Part shown: piece after piece, positions 7,449 through 16,842 of the stretch | How positions within the stretch are numbered: the stretch's first letter is position 1 | Layout of the letters: every line of letters begins with the position of its first letter | Source: Puniceibacterium confluentis | Lineage (GTDB): Bacteria > Pseudomonadota > Alphaproteobacteria > Rhodobacterales > Rhodobacteraceae | Length of the DNA: 64,000 bases | Direction: 5' to 3' | NCBI RefSeq assembly: GCF_007923445.1 | Contig: NZ_VOJI01000002.1 | Coordinates: 1-64,000, forward strand | Position numbers and translations under genes: made by a program | Notes under the pieces: generated by a model | What the model was told of the DNA's origin: nothing | The model's input: the letters and a program-made list of their open reading frames with translations, nothing else | The model's database searches: none

Positions 7449-8983
7449 AGAAAGGAATCCTGCATCGACGCCTTCTTGCTCGCAACAAAGGCGTCCAGCG
7501 CCTCGGCGATCGCCGGATCGAGCGGCGGTTGCTGATAGGTGTCCAGCTGCCGCTTTACCCGCAGGCTGGCCAGTGCCATGGTATCGCGCGCACCCTCCTC
7601 GCTCCAGGTCTCGAAAGGTTTGTAATCAAACACGTCCGAGCGCCAGAACGCGGATTTGAAATTCGCCTGCGTGTGCGCACAGCCCAGATAATGCCCGCCG
7701 GGACCAACCTCGGCTATGGCATCCATCGCCTGAGCTTCTTCGTCGATCCGCACGCCACGCGCGAGATGGTGCAGCGTGCCGAGCTGATCGGCATCCATCA
7801 CGAACTTCTCGTAGGACGAAACCAACCCGCCCTCCATCCAGCCGCAGGCATGCAGCATGAAGTTCACACCGGACAAGAGCCCCATGTTCAGAGAGTTGGA
7901 CGTCTCGTAGGCGGCCTGCGCATCCGGCAGCTTTGATCCGCAGAACGACCCGGCACTGCGATAGGGCAACCCCATCCGGCGGGCCAGCTGCCCGGCGCCA
8001 TATGTGATCAGAGAGGCTTCGGGGGTGCCAAAGGTCGGTGCCCCCGAATTCATGTCGATCGACGTCACGAATGCGCCAAAGATCACCGGCGCGCCCGGGC
8101 GCACCAGCTGGGAATAGGCGATCCCCGCCAGCACCTCGGCCAGAACCTGCGTCAGCGTGCCCGCGACCGAGACCGGCGCCATGGCGCCCCCCACGATGAA
8201 GGGCGAGATGATGCAGGCCTGATTGTTGGCGGCATAGATCTCGAGCGCCCCCATCATCGTGTCGTCGAACGTCATCGGCGAGTTGATGTTGATCAGCGAT
8301 GTCATCACCGTATTGTCCTGCACGAACTGCTTGCCGAACAGGATCTCGCACATATCAATCGAATCCTGCGCCCGGCTGGGTTCGGTGACCGAGCCCATGA
8401 ACGGCTTGTCCGACAGGGTCATGTGGGCGTGCAGCATGTCCAGGTGGCGCTTGTTGACCGGCACATCGGTCGGCTCGCAGACCGTGCCGCCGGAATGGTG
8501 CAGCCACTTGGACATATATCCCAGCTTCACGAAGTTGCGGAAATCTTCCATCGTGGCATAGCGACGGCCGTTTTCCGCGTCATGTACGAAGGGCGGGCCG
8601 TAGACCGGGGCGAGGACAAGATTCTTGCCGCCCACAACCACGTTGCGCTCGGGGTTGCGGGCGTGCTGGGTGTACTGTGCGGGCGCGGTGCTGCACAGCT
8701 GGCGCGCCAGCCCGCGCGGAATGCGCACGCGTTCGCCTTCGACTTCGGCACCGGCGTCCTGCCAGCGTTTCAGTGCTGCCGGATTGTTGATGAAGTTGAC
8801 GCCGATCGTCGCCAGGACCGTCTCGGCGTTGGTTTCGATGACCTCAAGCGCTTCCTCACTCAACACCTCGTAGTTCGGAATGTTGCGTTCGATGTACTTG
8901 GCGGTCTCGATGCTTATGGCCGAACGCTCGGCCCTTCGGGCCGCTCCGCCGCCGCCGCGTGTCCGTCTTGCTACTTCGGCCAT
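7445..8983 (-). CDS. Trimethylamine methyltransferase (MttB) family protein, non-pyrrolysine
   Basis: A 512-residue TIM-barrel methyltransferase. The family moves a methyl group from a quaternary or tertiary amine to a corrinoid protein. True MttB needs pyrrolysine encoded by an in-frame TAG; this frame has none, so it belongs to the non-Pyl branch that includes glycine betaine and proline betaine methyltransferases. Recognisable blocks are YGPPFVHDAENGRRYATMED, VGPGGHYLGCAHTQ and NFKSAFWRSDVFDYKPFETW. The start at 8983 (MAEVARR) is chosen over 9031 because an Arg/Gly-rich start is usual in roseobacter copies. No corrinoid protein or ramA-like gene is adjacent; two Lin0512 genes lie upstream on the same strand. 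Substrate unknown. Confidence 0.88.
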   Translation of the reverse strand: MAEVARRTRGGGGAARRAERSAISIETAKYIERNIPNYEVLSEEALEVIETNAETVLATIGVNFINNPAALKRWQDAGAEVEGERVRIPRGLARQLCSTAPAQYTQHARNPERNVVVGGKNLVLAPVYGPPFVHDAENGRRYATMEDFRNFVKLGYMSKWLHHSGGTVCEPTDVPVNKRHLDMLHAHMTLSDKPFMGSVTEPSRAQDSIDMCEILFGKQFVQDNTVMTSLININSPMTFDDTMMGALEIYAANNQACIISPFIVGGAMAPVSVAGTLTQVLAEVLAGIAYSQLVRPGAPVIFGAFVTSIDMNSGAPTFGTPEASLITYGAGQLARRMGLPYRSAGSFCGSKLPDAQAAYETSNSLNMGLLSGVNFMLHACGWMEGGLVSSYEKFVMDADQLGTLHHLARGVRIDEEAQAMDAIAEVGPGGHYLGCAHTQANFKSAFWRSDVFDYKPFETWSEEGARDTMALASLRVKRQLDTYQQPPLDPAIAEALDAFVASKKASMQDSFL

Positions 8984-9110
8984 GTGCCACCCTTTATCCC
9001 GTCTGCAGGGACTGCCCCCGCCTATTTTCAAGCGGTTCTAGCCTGACAGGTCGCGCGCCTTTGTGCGGTTTGCGCCACCTCAGGGGAAAAAGCGACACCG
9101 GCCGTGAGGT

Positions 9111-9467
9111 TCAGGCCAGTTGCCAGCCTGTTTGCGGCGGCAGGAACACCTCGATTGCCGCCGAGGCCACAACCGTCACCGCGCTGGTGTCCGGATTGAC
9201 GAGGTCGAGCCCGCCGTGCACAGCCGTGACCGTCACTGTACCGCGCGGCAGCAACCCGACCAACGAGTCGCAGTCGACCTGGTCCGGTGCCTGCACACCG
9301 ACCGTCACCTGCACCCGCATGTCCGCGGGCGACACCGCCAACTGCGCGATGATCGGCAGTGACGAATGTCGCAGCGCATCCTCGATCGCGCGGCCCGCCG
9401 CCTTGGTATAATCCTGACCGTGCTGATCGTTGCCCGTGCCCATTTCGATGATCATGCGCTGGCTCAT
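9111..9467 (-). CDS. Lin0512 family protein, copy 2
   Basis: A 118-residue protein of the Lin0512 family (TIGR02058 as I recall it), defined by an N-terminal IIEMGTGNDQHGQDYTKAAGRAIEDALR-type block and a central VTVGVQ-strand region. The biochemical function is not established. Its ATG overlaps the stop of the upstream paralogue by 4 nt, so the two are translationally coupled and may form a heteromer. The mttB-like gene follows on the same strand 127 nt downstream, suggesting shared expression. Confidence 0.8.
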   Translation of the reverse strand: MSQRMIIEMGTGNDQHGQDYTKAAGRAIEDALRHSSLPIIAQLAVSPADMRVQVTVGVQAPDQVDCDSLVGLLPRGTVTVTAVHGGLDLVNPDTSAVTVVASAAIEVFLPPQTGWQLA

Positions 9468-9808
9468 GTCGCGCGCTCCATGTCGAACGACACGGACAAT
9501 GCGGCATTGGCCAGGATGGTCGGGTTGCCGTGGCCTTCGGGACGGGCAATGTCCAGCCCGCCACGCACCACGGTGATGGTCGGCTGTCCATAGGGAAACA
9601 GCGCGGCAAGCACGCCGACATCCACTGCTTCGGGCTGTTGCACCCCGATTTGCACGTCAATCAACATGTCTTCCTTGGCGAACCCGAACAGCTCGGCCAG
9701 ATTGATCGAATTGTGCCACAGCGCATCGCGCACCGCGCGTGCCGCTGCCTCTGTGTAATCGCCCCGGCGCAGGGACGTCCCCATTCCGAACTCGCTCAGC
9801 AACCGCAT
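9464..9808 (-). CDS. Lin0512 family protein, copy 1
   Basis: A 114-residue paralogue of the next gene with the same layout: [23 protein letters not shown], then [20 protein letters not shown], then [11 protein letters not shown]. The shared pattern (GTG/GTS...DYT.AA.RA..DAL...V.IGVQ.P..VD...L..L.P.G..T.T.V.GGLD) shows a tandem duplication. It is divergent from guaA with 68 bp between the starts. A role with the downstream mttB-like gene is inference from position only. Confidence 0.8.
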   Translation of the reverse strand: MRLLSEFGMGTSLRRGDYTEAAARAVRDALWHNSINLAELFGFAKEDMLIDVQIGVQQPEAVDVGVLAALFPYGQPTITVVRGGLDIARPEGHGNPTILANAALSVSFDMERAT

Positions 9809-9876
9809 CTGGATTTCCCTCCCAACAGTCTCTTGCCGGATATTGCACTTTTCCCGGCGCCTGCCTATCAGAGCCT

Positions 9877-11439
9877 ATGACCCAGACCCAGCATGACCGC
9901 CTTCTCATCATAGACTTCGGATCGCAAGTGACGCAGCTGATCGCGCGCCGCCTGCGGGAACTGAACGTCTATTGCGAAATTCACCCGTTCAACCTGGTGA
10001 CAGACGCCTTTCTGGACGACTTCGCCCCCAGGGCGGTGATCCTGTCCGGCGGCCCGGCTTCCGTCATCGACGACGGCTCTCCGCGCCCGCCCGCCAAGGT
10101 GTTCGATCTCGGTGTGCCGGTGCTGGGCATCTGCTACGGCCAGCAGGTGATGATGCAGATGCTGGGCGGCAAGGTCGAACGCGGCCACGGCACCGCCGAA
10201 TTCGGGCGTGCCTACGTTACTCCCGGGGACAACCGCATCGACCTGCTCAAGGGGTGGTTCCTGGACAGCCGCGAACAGGTCTGGATGAGCCATGGCGACC
10301 ACGTTTCGGCCATCGCACCGGGTTTCAAGGTCTATGGCACCTCTCCGAACGCACCTTTCGCGGTCACGGCCGATCTCGAACGCCGCTTCTACGCCGTTCA
10401 GTTCCACCCCGAAGTGCACCACACCCCGAACGGCAGGACGCTTTACGAGAACTTCGTGAAAGATGCCGGCTTTACCGGTGACTGGACCATGGGCGCGTAT
10501 CGGGAAGAGGCGATCCGCAAGATCCGCGAGCAGGTCGGCGACAAGAAGGTGATCTGTGCCCTCTCGGGCGGTGTCGATTCCTCGGTCGCGGCGGTCCTGC
10601 TGCACGAGGCGATCGGCGACCAGTTGACCTGTGTCTTTGTCGACCACGGGCTGCTGCGCCTGAACGAGGCGACCGAAGTCGTCACCATGTTCCGCGAACA
10701 CTACAACCTGCCGCTGATCCATGCCGATGAATCCGAACTTTTCCTCGGCAAGCTCGACGGCGTGAGCGATCCGGAAACCAAGCGCAAGATCATTGGCGGC
10801 CTGTTCATCGACGTTTTCCAGAAATACGCCAACACCATCGACGGCGCCGAATTTCTGGCTCAGGGCACCCTGTACCCCGATGTCATCGAATCGGTGTCGT
10901 TCTCGGGCGGCCCCAGTGTCACCATCAAGAGCCACCACAATGTTGGCGGCCTGCCCGAAAAGATGGGCCTGAAACTGGTCGAGCCGCTGCGCGAACTGTT
11001 CAAGGACGAAGTCCGCGCACTGGGCCACGAACTCGGCCTCCCCGCGAGCTTCATCGGACGCCATCCTTTCCCCGGCCCCGGCCTCGCCATCCGCTGCCCC
11101 GGAGAAATCACCCGCGAAAAGCTCGAGATCCTGCGCAAGGCCGATGCGGTCTATATCGACCAGATCCGCAAGCATGGTCTGTATGACGAGATCTGGCAGG
11201 CCTTTGTCGCGATCCTTCCGGTGCGGACCGTCGGTGTGATGGGTGACGGGCGCACCTATGATTTTGCCTGCGCCCTGCGTGCGGTGACATCCGTTGACGG
11301 CATGACGGCGGATTATTACCCCTTCACGCACGATTTCCTTGGCGAAACCGCCACGCGGCTCATCAACGAGGTCAAGGGCATCAACCGCGTCACCTATGAC
11401 GTGACCAGCAAGCCTCCGGGCACCATCGAGTGGGAATGA
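9877..11439 (+). CDS. guaA: GMP synthase (glutamine-hydrolysing)
   Basis: A 520-residue enzyme that aminates XMP to GMP using glutamine and ATP. The N-terminal class-I glutamine amidotransferase domain (residues 10-200) has nucleophile C86 (GICYGQQ) and the HPE motif (FHPEVHHT). The ATP pyrophosphatase domain carries SGGVDSS near residue 230, and the C-terminal dimerisation domain ends PPGTIEWE, the family's usual end. The start [15 protein letters not shown] at 9877 is preferred over the open frame from 9739, which overlaps the divergent Lin0512 gene. Confidence 0.98.
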   Translation: MTQTQHDRLLIIDFGSQVTQLIARRLRELNVYCEIHPFNLVTDAFLDDFAPRAVILSGGPASVIDDGSPRPPAKVFDLGVPVLGICYGQQVMMQMLGGKVERGHGTAEFGRAYVTPGDNRIDLLKGWFLDSREQVWMSHGDHVSAIAPGFKVYGTSPNAPFAVTADLERRFYAVQFHPEVHHTPNGRTLYENFVKDAGFTGDWTMGAYREEAIRKIREQVGDKKVICALSGGVDSSVAAVLLHEAIGDQLTCVFVDHGLLRLNEATEVVTMFREHYNLPLIHADESELFLGKLDGVSDPETKRKIIGGLFIDVFQKYANTIDGAEFLAQGTLYPDVIESVSFSGGPSVTIKSHHNVGGLPEKMGLKLVEPLRELFKDEVRALGHELGLPASFIGRHPFPGPGLAIRCPGEITREKLEILRKADAVYIDQIRKHGLYDEIWQAFVAILPVRTVGVMGDGRTYDFACALRAVTSVDGMTADYYPFTHDFLGETATRLINEVKGINRVTYDVTSKPPGTIEWE

Positions 11440-11702
11440 TCCACCTGACCGGCACACTGACCTGTGCGCCGCAGGACCGGCAGACGGTGCGCGACGCCTT
11501 GCCCGCGCACATCCGCCACACCCGGGCCGAACCTGGCTGCCTCGAATTCGAGGTGGTCGAAACGCGCCCGGGGGTCTTTGCGGTCTCGGAACTGTTTGTC
11601 GACCGCGCGGCCTACGAGGTCCACCAGACCCGCACGAAAGCCAGCGACTGGTTCACGGCGACCGTCGGCATGACACGCGACTACACCGTCTCCGAGGTCT
11701 GA
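11436..11702 (+). CDS. ABM-domain (antibiotic biosynthesis monooxygenase-like) protein
   Basis: An 88-residue dimeric alpha+beta barrel protein of the ABM superfamily, recognised by [34 protein letters not shown] and the C-terminal W/F segment. These small proteins act as cofactor-less monooxygenases, haem-degrading or signalling proteins; this one lacks features that would pick among those. The ATG overlaps the guaA stop (ATGA), so it is co-translated with guaA. A GTG two codons earlier is an alternative start. Confidence 0.75.
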   Translation: MIHLTGTLTCAPQDRQTVRDALPAHIRHTRAEPGCLEFEVVETRPGVFAVSELFVDRAAYEVHQTRTKASDWFTATVGMTRDYTVSEV

Positions 11703-11784
11703 TCCCGGCTTGCCATTCCCGGCCCGGTCTGGGCAGATGCGCAGGTGGAGAAGGAGAGCCCGACATGCGCCGGCACAGACCCCG

Positions 11785-12669
11785 ATGAGCGAGACTTTGC
11801 GCGCCTGTCTCTGGATGATCGGAGCCATCGTTTCCTTCACCTCCATGGCTGTGGCCGGCCGGGCCGTCAGCCTTGATCTCGATACGTTCGAGATCATGAT
11901 GTACCGCAGCCTGATCGGCGTCGCCATCGTCCTGGTGGTGTCGGGACTGGCGCGCACGCAGTCGCAGATCACCACCCGCAGCCTCGGCTGGCACCTGATC
12001 CGCAACATCAGCCATTTCACCGGGCAGAACCTGTGGTTCTTTGCCATCACCGCGATCCCGCTGGCCCAGGTTTTCGCGCTGGAATTCACCTCGCCGCTCT
12101 GGGTCATGGTGCTCTCGCCGCTGATCCTGGGCGAGCGGCTGACCCGGACCCGGGCCATCTCGGCGCTGTTCGGCTTTGTCGGCATCCTGATCGTTGCCCG
12201 CCCCAGCCCCGAAACCCTTGACATCGGCTTGCTGGCGGCCGCGCTGGCCGCGATCGGCTTTGCCGGATCGGCGGTGTTCACCCGCCGCCTGACCCGCACG
12301 GAAACCATCACCTGCATCCTGTTCTATCTGACGGTGATGCAGGCGGTCTTTGGCCTGATCTGCGCGGGGTATGACGGCGACATCGCCCTGCCGTCGGCGG
12401 CGAACTGGCCGTGGATCGTGCTGATTGCCTGCGCGGGTCTGCTGGCTCATTTCTGCCTGACCACAGCGCTGCGCATCGCACCCGCCACGGTTGTAATGCC
12501 GATTGACTTTGTCCGCTTGCCGGTGATCGCAATTCTGGGAATGCTGGTCTATGCCGAACCTCTGGATCCCTATGTCATTCTCGGTGCCGCCGTCATTTTC
12601 GCCGCGAATTACTATAATATCCTGCATGAAACACGGCCTGTTACGGGAAAGTTACGTAGCGGCGCATAA
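11785..12669 (+). CDS. EamA/DMT-family permease
   Basis: A 294-residue inner-membrane protein with about ten hydrophobic segments in two EamA repeats (LRACLWMIGAIVSFTSMAV and DIGLLAAALAAIGFAGSAVF). The family exports or takes up metabolites such as amino acids or SAM; the substrate cannot be read from sequence. The start at 11785 (MSETLRACLW) is preferred over 11710, which gives an arginine-rich non-family leader. It lies 82 nt after the ABM gene on the same strand. Confidence 0.88.
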   Translation: MSETLRACLWMIGAIVSFTSMAVAGRAVSLDLDTFEIMMYRSLIGVAIVLVVSGLARTQSQITTRSLGWHLIRNISHFTGQNLWFFAITAIPLAQVFALEFTSPLWVMVLSPLILGERLTRTRAISALFGFVGILIVARPSPETLDIGLLAAALAAIGFAGSAVFTRRLTRTETITCILFYLTVMQAVFGLICAGYDGDIALPSAANWPWIVLIACAGLLAHFCLTTALRIAPATVVMPIDFVRLPVIAILGMLVYAEPLDPYVILGAAVIFAANYYNILHETRPVTGKLRSGA

Positions 12670-12684
12670 GCTTCCCGTGACGTA

Positions 12685-12701
12685 CGGTCAAAGATTGACC
12701 G
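12685..12701. promoter_or_regulatory. Inverted repeat (candidate operator) before the FadL-type gene
   Basis: CGGTCAA-AGA-TTGACCG is a perfect 7-bp inverted repeat. Its right arm holds TTGACC, which could be the -35 of the porin promoter (possible -10 TACCCT 16 bp on). Overlap of a palindrome with the -35 would allow repression. No regulator is encoded next to it. Confidence 0.45.
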
Positions 12702-12762
12702 GTTCGAGAACGCCTGTACCCTCTACCTTGAGGAGAGACTTCTAATCAGGGATGAGGAAACA

Positions 12763-14046
12763 ATGAAAAAAATACTGGTCAGCGCCTCGGCGCTTGCCCT
12801 TGCCGCTGGATCAGCCTCGGCAGCCGGGCTCGACCGTTCAGGGCAAAGCGTGCTGAGCATCTTCGATGCCGACAACACTGCCACGCTGTCCTTTGGCTAT
12901 GTGCAGCCATCCGTCACCGGCCGTGACGCGCTGGGCAACAAGTACGATGTCGGCGAAAATTACACACAGACCGGGTTGACCTACACCAACGCCGTCAACA
13001 GCCAGTTCAATTATTCGGTGATCCTGGATCAGCCCTATGGGGTCAATGTGGATTACAACGGCAACCCTGCGACCAGCACGCTGGCCGGCACGGGCGCGGA
13101 TCTGCGTTCCGAGGCGATCAGCTTTGTCGGTCGTTACAAGATCAACGACCGCTTCAGCGTCTTTGGCGGCATCAAGGGCGAACGCGTTTCCGCCGAAGTG
13201 GCGCTGAATGGCCAGGCCTATGCCCAGGCGATTTCGACCGCTGCCGTGGCCCGCAGCTTCTCGGGCTCCCTGCCCGCCGGTGCCCCGGCCCTGTCGCCGA
13301 CGACACTGGGGGCGGCACTTGCCGGCAGCCCCACCGCCGCCGGGACCATCGACACGACCTATGGCGCCGGGACCACGGCTGCCCTGGGGGGCGCGGTCGC
13401 CGGACAGATCGGCAGCTACTTTGCCAACGGCGGTTACGACTTCGAGATGGAAGACGACTCCTCTGTCGGCTACGTTGTCGGTGCGGCCTACGAGATCCCC
13501 GATATCGCCCTGCGCTTAGCCGCCACCTACAGCTTCGAGATCGACCACAAGGCGGACACCACGGAACGGCTGTACGGCACCACGTTCAAAAGTGATGTCG
13601 AATACGTCACACCGCAGTCGCTCAACCTGGATTTCCAGACCGGAATCGCTGCGGGCACTCTGCTCACGGCCAGCTACCGCTGGACTGACTTTTCAGAGGT
13701 CGACGTGATCCCGACAACGCTGAACTCGGATCTTGTGAATCTCGAAGATTCGCACCGCTACACCATCGGGCTGGCGCGCCAGTTCAACGATCAGTTCGCC
13801 GGCTCGATCTCGTTCATCTACGAGCCTGAAACCGGCGCCAAGACCGTCTCGCCGCTGGGGCCGACCGACGGGCTGATGGGGGTTTCCCTGGGCGGGCGCT
13901 ATGTGAACGGACCGATGAAGATCTCGGCCGGGATCAACTACTCCAAACTCGGCGATGCCGATGCGGGTGTGGCCGACAGATCGGTCGCCAAGTTCCGCGA
14001 CAACTCGGCCGTCGGCATTGGATTCAAGGCAGAAATGACGTTCTGA
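12763..14046 (+). CDS. OmpP1/FadL-type outer membrane transport protein
   Basis: A 427-residue outer-membrane beta-barrel. It has a signal peptide (MKKILVSASALALAAGSASA, cut near residue 20-21), alternating strands throughout, and an aromatic C-terminal end (VGIGFKAEMTF) typical of BAM substrates. FadL proteins admit hydrophobic compounds such as long-chain fatty acids or aromatics. A low-complexity Ala/Gly/Thr insert at about residues 150-225 is larger than in E. coli FadL. GAGGAAAC precedes the ATG. An inverted repeat upstream and a strong terminator downstream make it a single-gene unit. Confidence 0.88.
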   Translation: MKKILVSASALALAAGSASAAGLDRSGQSVLSIFDADNTATLSFGYVQPSVTGRDALGNKYDVGENYTQTGLTYTNAVNSQFNYSVILDQPYGVNVDYNGNPATSTLAGTGADLRSEAISFVGRYKINDRFSVFGGIKGERVSAEVALNGQAYAQAISTAAVARSFSGSLPAGAPALSPTTLGAALAGSPTAAGTIDTTYGAGTTAALGGAVAGQIGSYFANGGYDFEMEDDSSVGYVVGAAYEIPDIALRLAATYSFEIDHKADTTERLYGTTFKSDVEYVTPQSLNLDFQTGIAAGTLLTASYRWTDFSEVDVIPTTLNSDLVNLEDSHRYTIGLARQFNDQFAGSISFIYEPETGAKTVSPLGPTDGLMGVSLGGRYVNGPMKISAGINYSKLGDADAGVADRSVAKFRDNSAVGIGFKAEMTF

Positions 14047-14069
14047 ACCGGATAGGATTTGCACCGAAG

Positions 14070-14099
14070 ACCGCCCGGACCAGACAGTCCGGGCGGTTT
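14070..14099 (+). terminator. Rho-independent terminator after the FadL-type gene
   Basis: ACCGCCCGGAC and GTCCGGGCGGT form an 11-bp stem with a 6-nt loop, followed by TTTGCATTT. It lies 23 nt after the stop codon. Confidence 0.85.
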
Positions 14100-14223
14100 G
14101 CATTTCCGGCAATGTCCGACCGGACAGCATCTGCCCGCCCCTGATCGTTAATGACGCGTTCCTTTCCCTTTCTGAGCATGTTCCGGGTCGCGGACTCACG
14201 GCAACCGGGTCTAGAACCGCGAT

Positions 14224-15135
14224 ATGATACAGCAAACCGCACTCACCGCCCGGGCCTGGGGCGAACTGGCGCTTCTGGCGCTGATCTGGGGCGGATCCTT
14301 TCTTGCCATCCGCACCGCGCTGGACGAAATCGGTCCGCTGACATCGGTATTGCACCGCACCTTCTGGGCCATGTGCGCCCTCTGGGTGGTGATCGCCCTG
14401 CGCCGTATCGCCCTGCCCCGGAATCCGCGCCTGTGGGGGGCGTTCCTGGTCATGGGACTGCTGAACAATGTCCTGCCCTTTTCGCTCATGGCCTGGGGCC
14501 AGCTGCATATCCCGACCGGGCTGACCTCGATCTTCAATGCGGCGACGGCGATATTCGGCGTTCTGGTCGCGGCACTGGTCTTTGCCGACGAGCGGCTCAG
14601 CCCGCGCAAGGCCCTGGGTGTGGCGCTGGGTTTTGCCGGCGTTGCCATCGCCGTCGGCCCCGCCGCGCTGACATCCTTTGACGTGACCTCGCTTGCGCAG
14701 CTTGCGGTGCTGGCGGGCACCCTATCCTACGCCTGCGCCGGAGCCTGGGCGCGGCATACACTGCGGGGTCTGCCGCCCGAACTGGCCGCCGCCGGCATGC
14801 TGACCGGATCGACCCTGATCATGGCGCCGCTGACCCTGTGGACCGAGGGCGTGCCCAGCTTCGACCTGCACCCTGCCACCTGGCTGGCCATAGGCTATTA
14901 TGCCGGAATCGCCACAGCCCTGGCTTACCTGTTGTATTACAGGGTGTTGGCGATGGCAGGCAGCGGCAACCTGATGCTGGTGACACTGCTGATTCCCCCG
15001 GTTGCGATCACACTGGGTGCGCTGGTGCGCGGCGAGGCATTGTCCGCAGGTGCCTATGGCGGCTTTGTCCTTCTGGCACTGGGGCTCATGGTGCTGGACG
15101 GTCGGATCTGGCGCGCCGCCCTGCGTAGGGTTTGA
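14224..15135 (+). CDS. EamA/DMT-family permease
   Basis: A 303-residue inner-membrane protein with ten predicted segments and two EamA repeats. The first has LLALIWGGSFLAIRTAL, and the end of the first repeat has GLTSIFNAATAIFGVLVAAL, both family signatures. It is distinct from the permease at 11785 (low visible similarity), so this is not a local duplication. Substrate unknown. The short spacing to the P-loop gene downstream (61 nt) suggests co-transcription. Confidence 0.9.
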   Translation: MIQQTALTARAWGELALLALIWGGSFLAIRTALDEIGPLTSVLHRTFWAMCALWVVIALRRIALPRNPRLWGAFLVMGLLNNVLPFSLMAWGQLHIPTGLTSIFNAATAIFGVLVAALVFADERLSPRKALGVALGFAGVAIAVGPAALTSFDVTSLAQLAVLAGTLSYACAGAWARHTLRGLPPELAAAGMLTGSTLIMAPLTLWTEGVPSFDLHPATWLAIGYYAGIATALAYLLYYRVLAMAGSGNLMLVTLLIPPVAITLGALVRGEALSAGAYGGFVLLALGLMVLDGRIWRAALRRV

Positions 15136-15196
15136 CGCCGCTGCCCGCGCTGGATACGTAACGGCGCAACTCCTCCAACCGGAAGGCGCACGAACC

Positions 15197-16057
15197 ATGC
15201 TGTACGACTCTGCCGAATCCTGGCTTGCGGCGCCGCGAAAACGTGTGGTGCTTTTCGCAATGTCGGGCCTGGGCAAGACCCATGTCTCCAACATGCTGCG
15301 CAGTGACGGCGACTGGTTCCACTATTCCATAGATTACCGCATCGGCACCCGCTACATGGGCGAATACATCGCCGACAACGCCAAACAGCAGGCAATGAAA
15401 GTGCCGTTTCTGCGCGACCTGCTGATGAGCGATTCGATCTACATCGGCTCGAATATCACCTTTCACAACCTGGCCGCCGTTTCCGCCTATCTGGGCAAAC
15501 CGGGCGCGCAGGCCAAGGGCGGTCTGCCGATGGCCACCTACCAGCGCCGTCAGGAACAGTTCGCCCGCGCGGAAAAACAGGCGTTGCTGGACACCGGTTA
15601 TTTCATCGACCGGGCCGATGCGCTCTATGGCTATCCGCATTTCGTCTGCGACACCGGCGGGTCGATCTGCGAATGGGTGTCACCCGAGGATCCCGCCGAT
15701 CCGATCCTGTCGGCGCTGTCGCAGCAATGCCTGATGATCTGGATCCGTGGCAGTGAAGCCCATACCGAAGAACTGATCCGCCGCTTTGACCGCGCCCCCA
15801 AGCCGATGGCGTATCAGCCCGAATTCCTCCTGCGGGTCTGGACGGAATACCTTGCGCTCAAGGGCTGTGGCGAATCCGAGGTTGATCCCGATGATTTCAT
15901 CCGCTGGACCTATGCCCAGGCGCTTGCCCACCGGCAGCCGCGCTACGAAGCGATGGCCCGGAACTGGGGCATAACGGTCGAGGCGGCGGATCTAGCCGGG
16001 GCCACCACTCCGGCGGCGTTCGAAGCGGTGGTGGCCGCTGCGCTGGCCGCGCGTTAG
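15197..16057 (+). CDS. P-loop ATPase/kinase-like protein of unknown role
   Basis: A 286-residue soluble protein. Residues about 18-35 (VVLFAMSGLGKTHVSNML) give a strand-loop-helix with a short Walker A, SGLGKT, as in small-molecule kinases and conserved roseobacter ATPases. ECs and substrates cannot be assigned. Other conserved-looking parts are the DYRIGTRYMGEYI block and CDTGGSICEWV. ATG 15197 is preferred because the open frame before it overlaps the permease. The last 4 nt overlap the convergent gene at 16054. Confidence 0.65.
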   Translation: MLYDSAESWLAAPRKRVVLFAMSGLGKTHVSNMLRSDGDWFHYSIDYRIGTRYMGEYIADNAKQQAMKVPFLRDLLMSDSIYIGSNITFHNLAAVSAYLGKPGAQAKGGLPMATYQRRQEQFARAEKQALLDTGYFIDRADALYGYPHFVCDTGGSICEWVSPEDPADPILSALSQQCLMIWIRGSEAHTEELIRRFDRAPKPMAYQPEFLLRVWTEYLALKGCGESEVDPDDFIRWTYAQALAHRQPRYEAMARNWGITVEAADLAGATTPAAFEAVVAAALAAR

Positions 16058-16644
16058 CAGCCCGCGATCACCGTCGCCACCGCCTCGCGGGCGCCCCGCA
16101 GGGGCAGGTCGAACAGCGTTTCCCCTGCGGGGTTGCGCACCACCAGGTGGCTGCCGGACTGCATGGCGGCGATCACCGCGGCATCCGAGGACAAGGCCGC
16201 CAGCGCCCGCGTGTCACCGTCCGCCCGGAAGCCGAGCGGGTAGGTCTTGCCGTCGATCACAATGATCAGGTTCTGGCCGTGCAGCGCGCTTTGTCCAATC
16301 CCATCCAGTTGCAGAAACATCTCTCCCCCGCGTTTGCAGAAGAATATCACCCGCGCGCCCTCAGCCCGCCCCGGTGCGTCAATCGTGGCATAACCCGTGC
16401 CGTTCCCTGATCGCCCGTAACGCCAGGCCCGGCCGGCGTCGCTCAGCCCCGGTCCTGGTGGCAGGGTGCCGACCTCGGCCGTACAGCGCTGCTGCACACA
16501 TTGCGTGTGGGCCGCGCTGCCCTCGGCGCCCCCGTCGGGCCCGTGCAGGCAGCTCCAGATGCACTGCTGGTCGGCGACCCCGACCTGCGCCGACGCAGCC
16601 TGTACAAGGCCCAGAAACACCACCACCGGCACAATAACTCGCAT
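16054..16644 (-). CDS. Exported cysteine-containing hypothetical protein
   Basis: A 196-residue protein with a signal peptide (residues 1-20, ending AASAQ) and six or more cysteines, four of them early (CIWSC, then CVQQRC), suggesting disulfides in the periplasm. The rest looks beta-rich (ARVIFFCKRGGEMFLQLD and LIIVIDGKTYPL). I do not recognise a named family. ATG 16644 has GGAG seven bases upstream; a TTG one codon earlier is an alternative. It is convergent with the P-loop gene. Confidence 0.65.
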   Translation of the reverse strand: MRVIVPVVVFLGLVQAASAQVGVADQQCIWSCLHGPDGGAEGSAAHTQCVQQRCTAEVGTLPPGPGLSDAGRAWRYGRSGNGTGYATIDAPGRAEGARVIFFCKRGGEMFLQLDGIGQSALHGQNLIIVIDGKTYPLGFRADGDTRALAALSSDAAVIAAMQSGSHLVVRNPAGETLFDLPLRGAREAVATVIAGC

Positions 16645-16842
16645 CAAAGGGCTCCGATCCCCGACTCAACCGGTGTCCAGCCTACACCAGTCCCGCCACC
16701 TTGCCAGAGAGTGGTGCCCGACCGTTCGCAACAAACCGCCGCCACGCCGTGCCGGACAAGTCGGCTCAGCGCTTGTGATGCCGGCCGCTCTGGCCTATCT
16801 CTGCCACGCCCAGCGCCCGCGACGACTGCCAAGGATTGACCG

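Noticed and set aside
7445-8983. Pyrrolysine codon in the MttB-family gene
   Set aside because: The frame has no internal TAG, so it is the non-pyrrolysine branch.
9868-11457. Long minus-strand open frame of 529 codons across guaA
   Set aside because: It is antisense to a perfectly conserved GMP synthase and has no family resemblance; GC-rich codon bias leaves such shadow frames open.
16648-16842. SAM-II type riboswitch before metA
   Set aside because: Alphaproteobacterial metA genes can have one, but the conserved GCTAAA-type core and pseudoknot strands were not found here.
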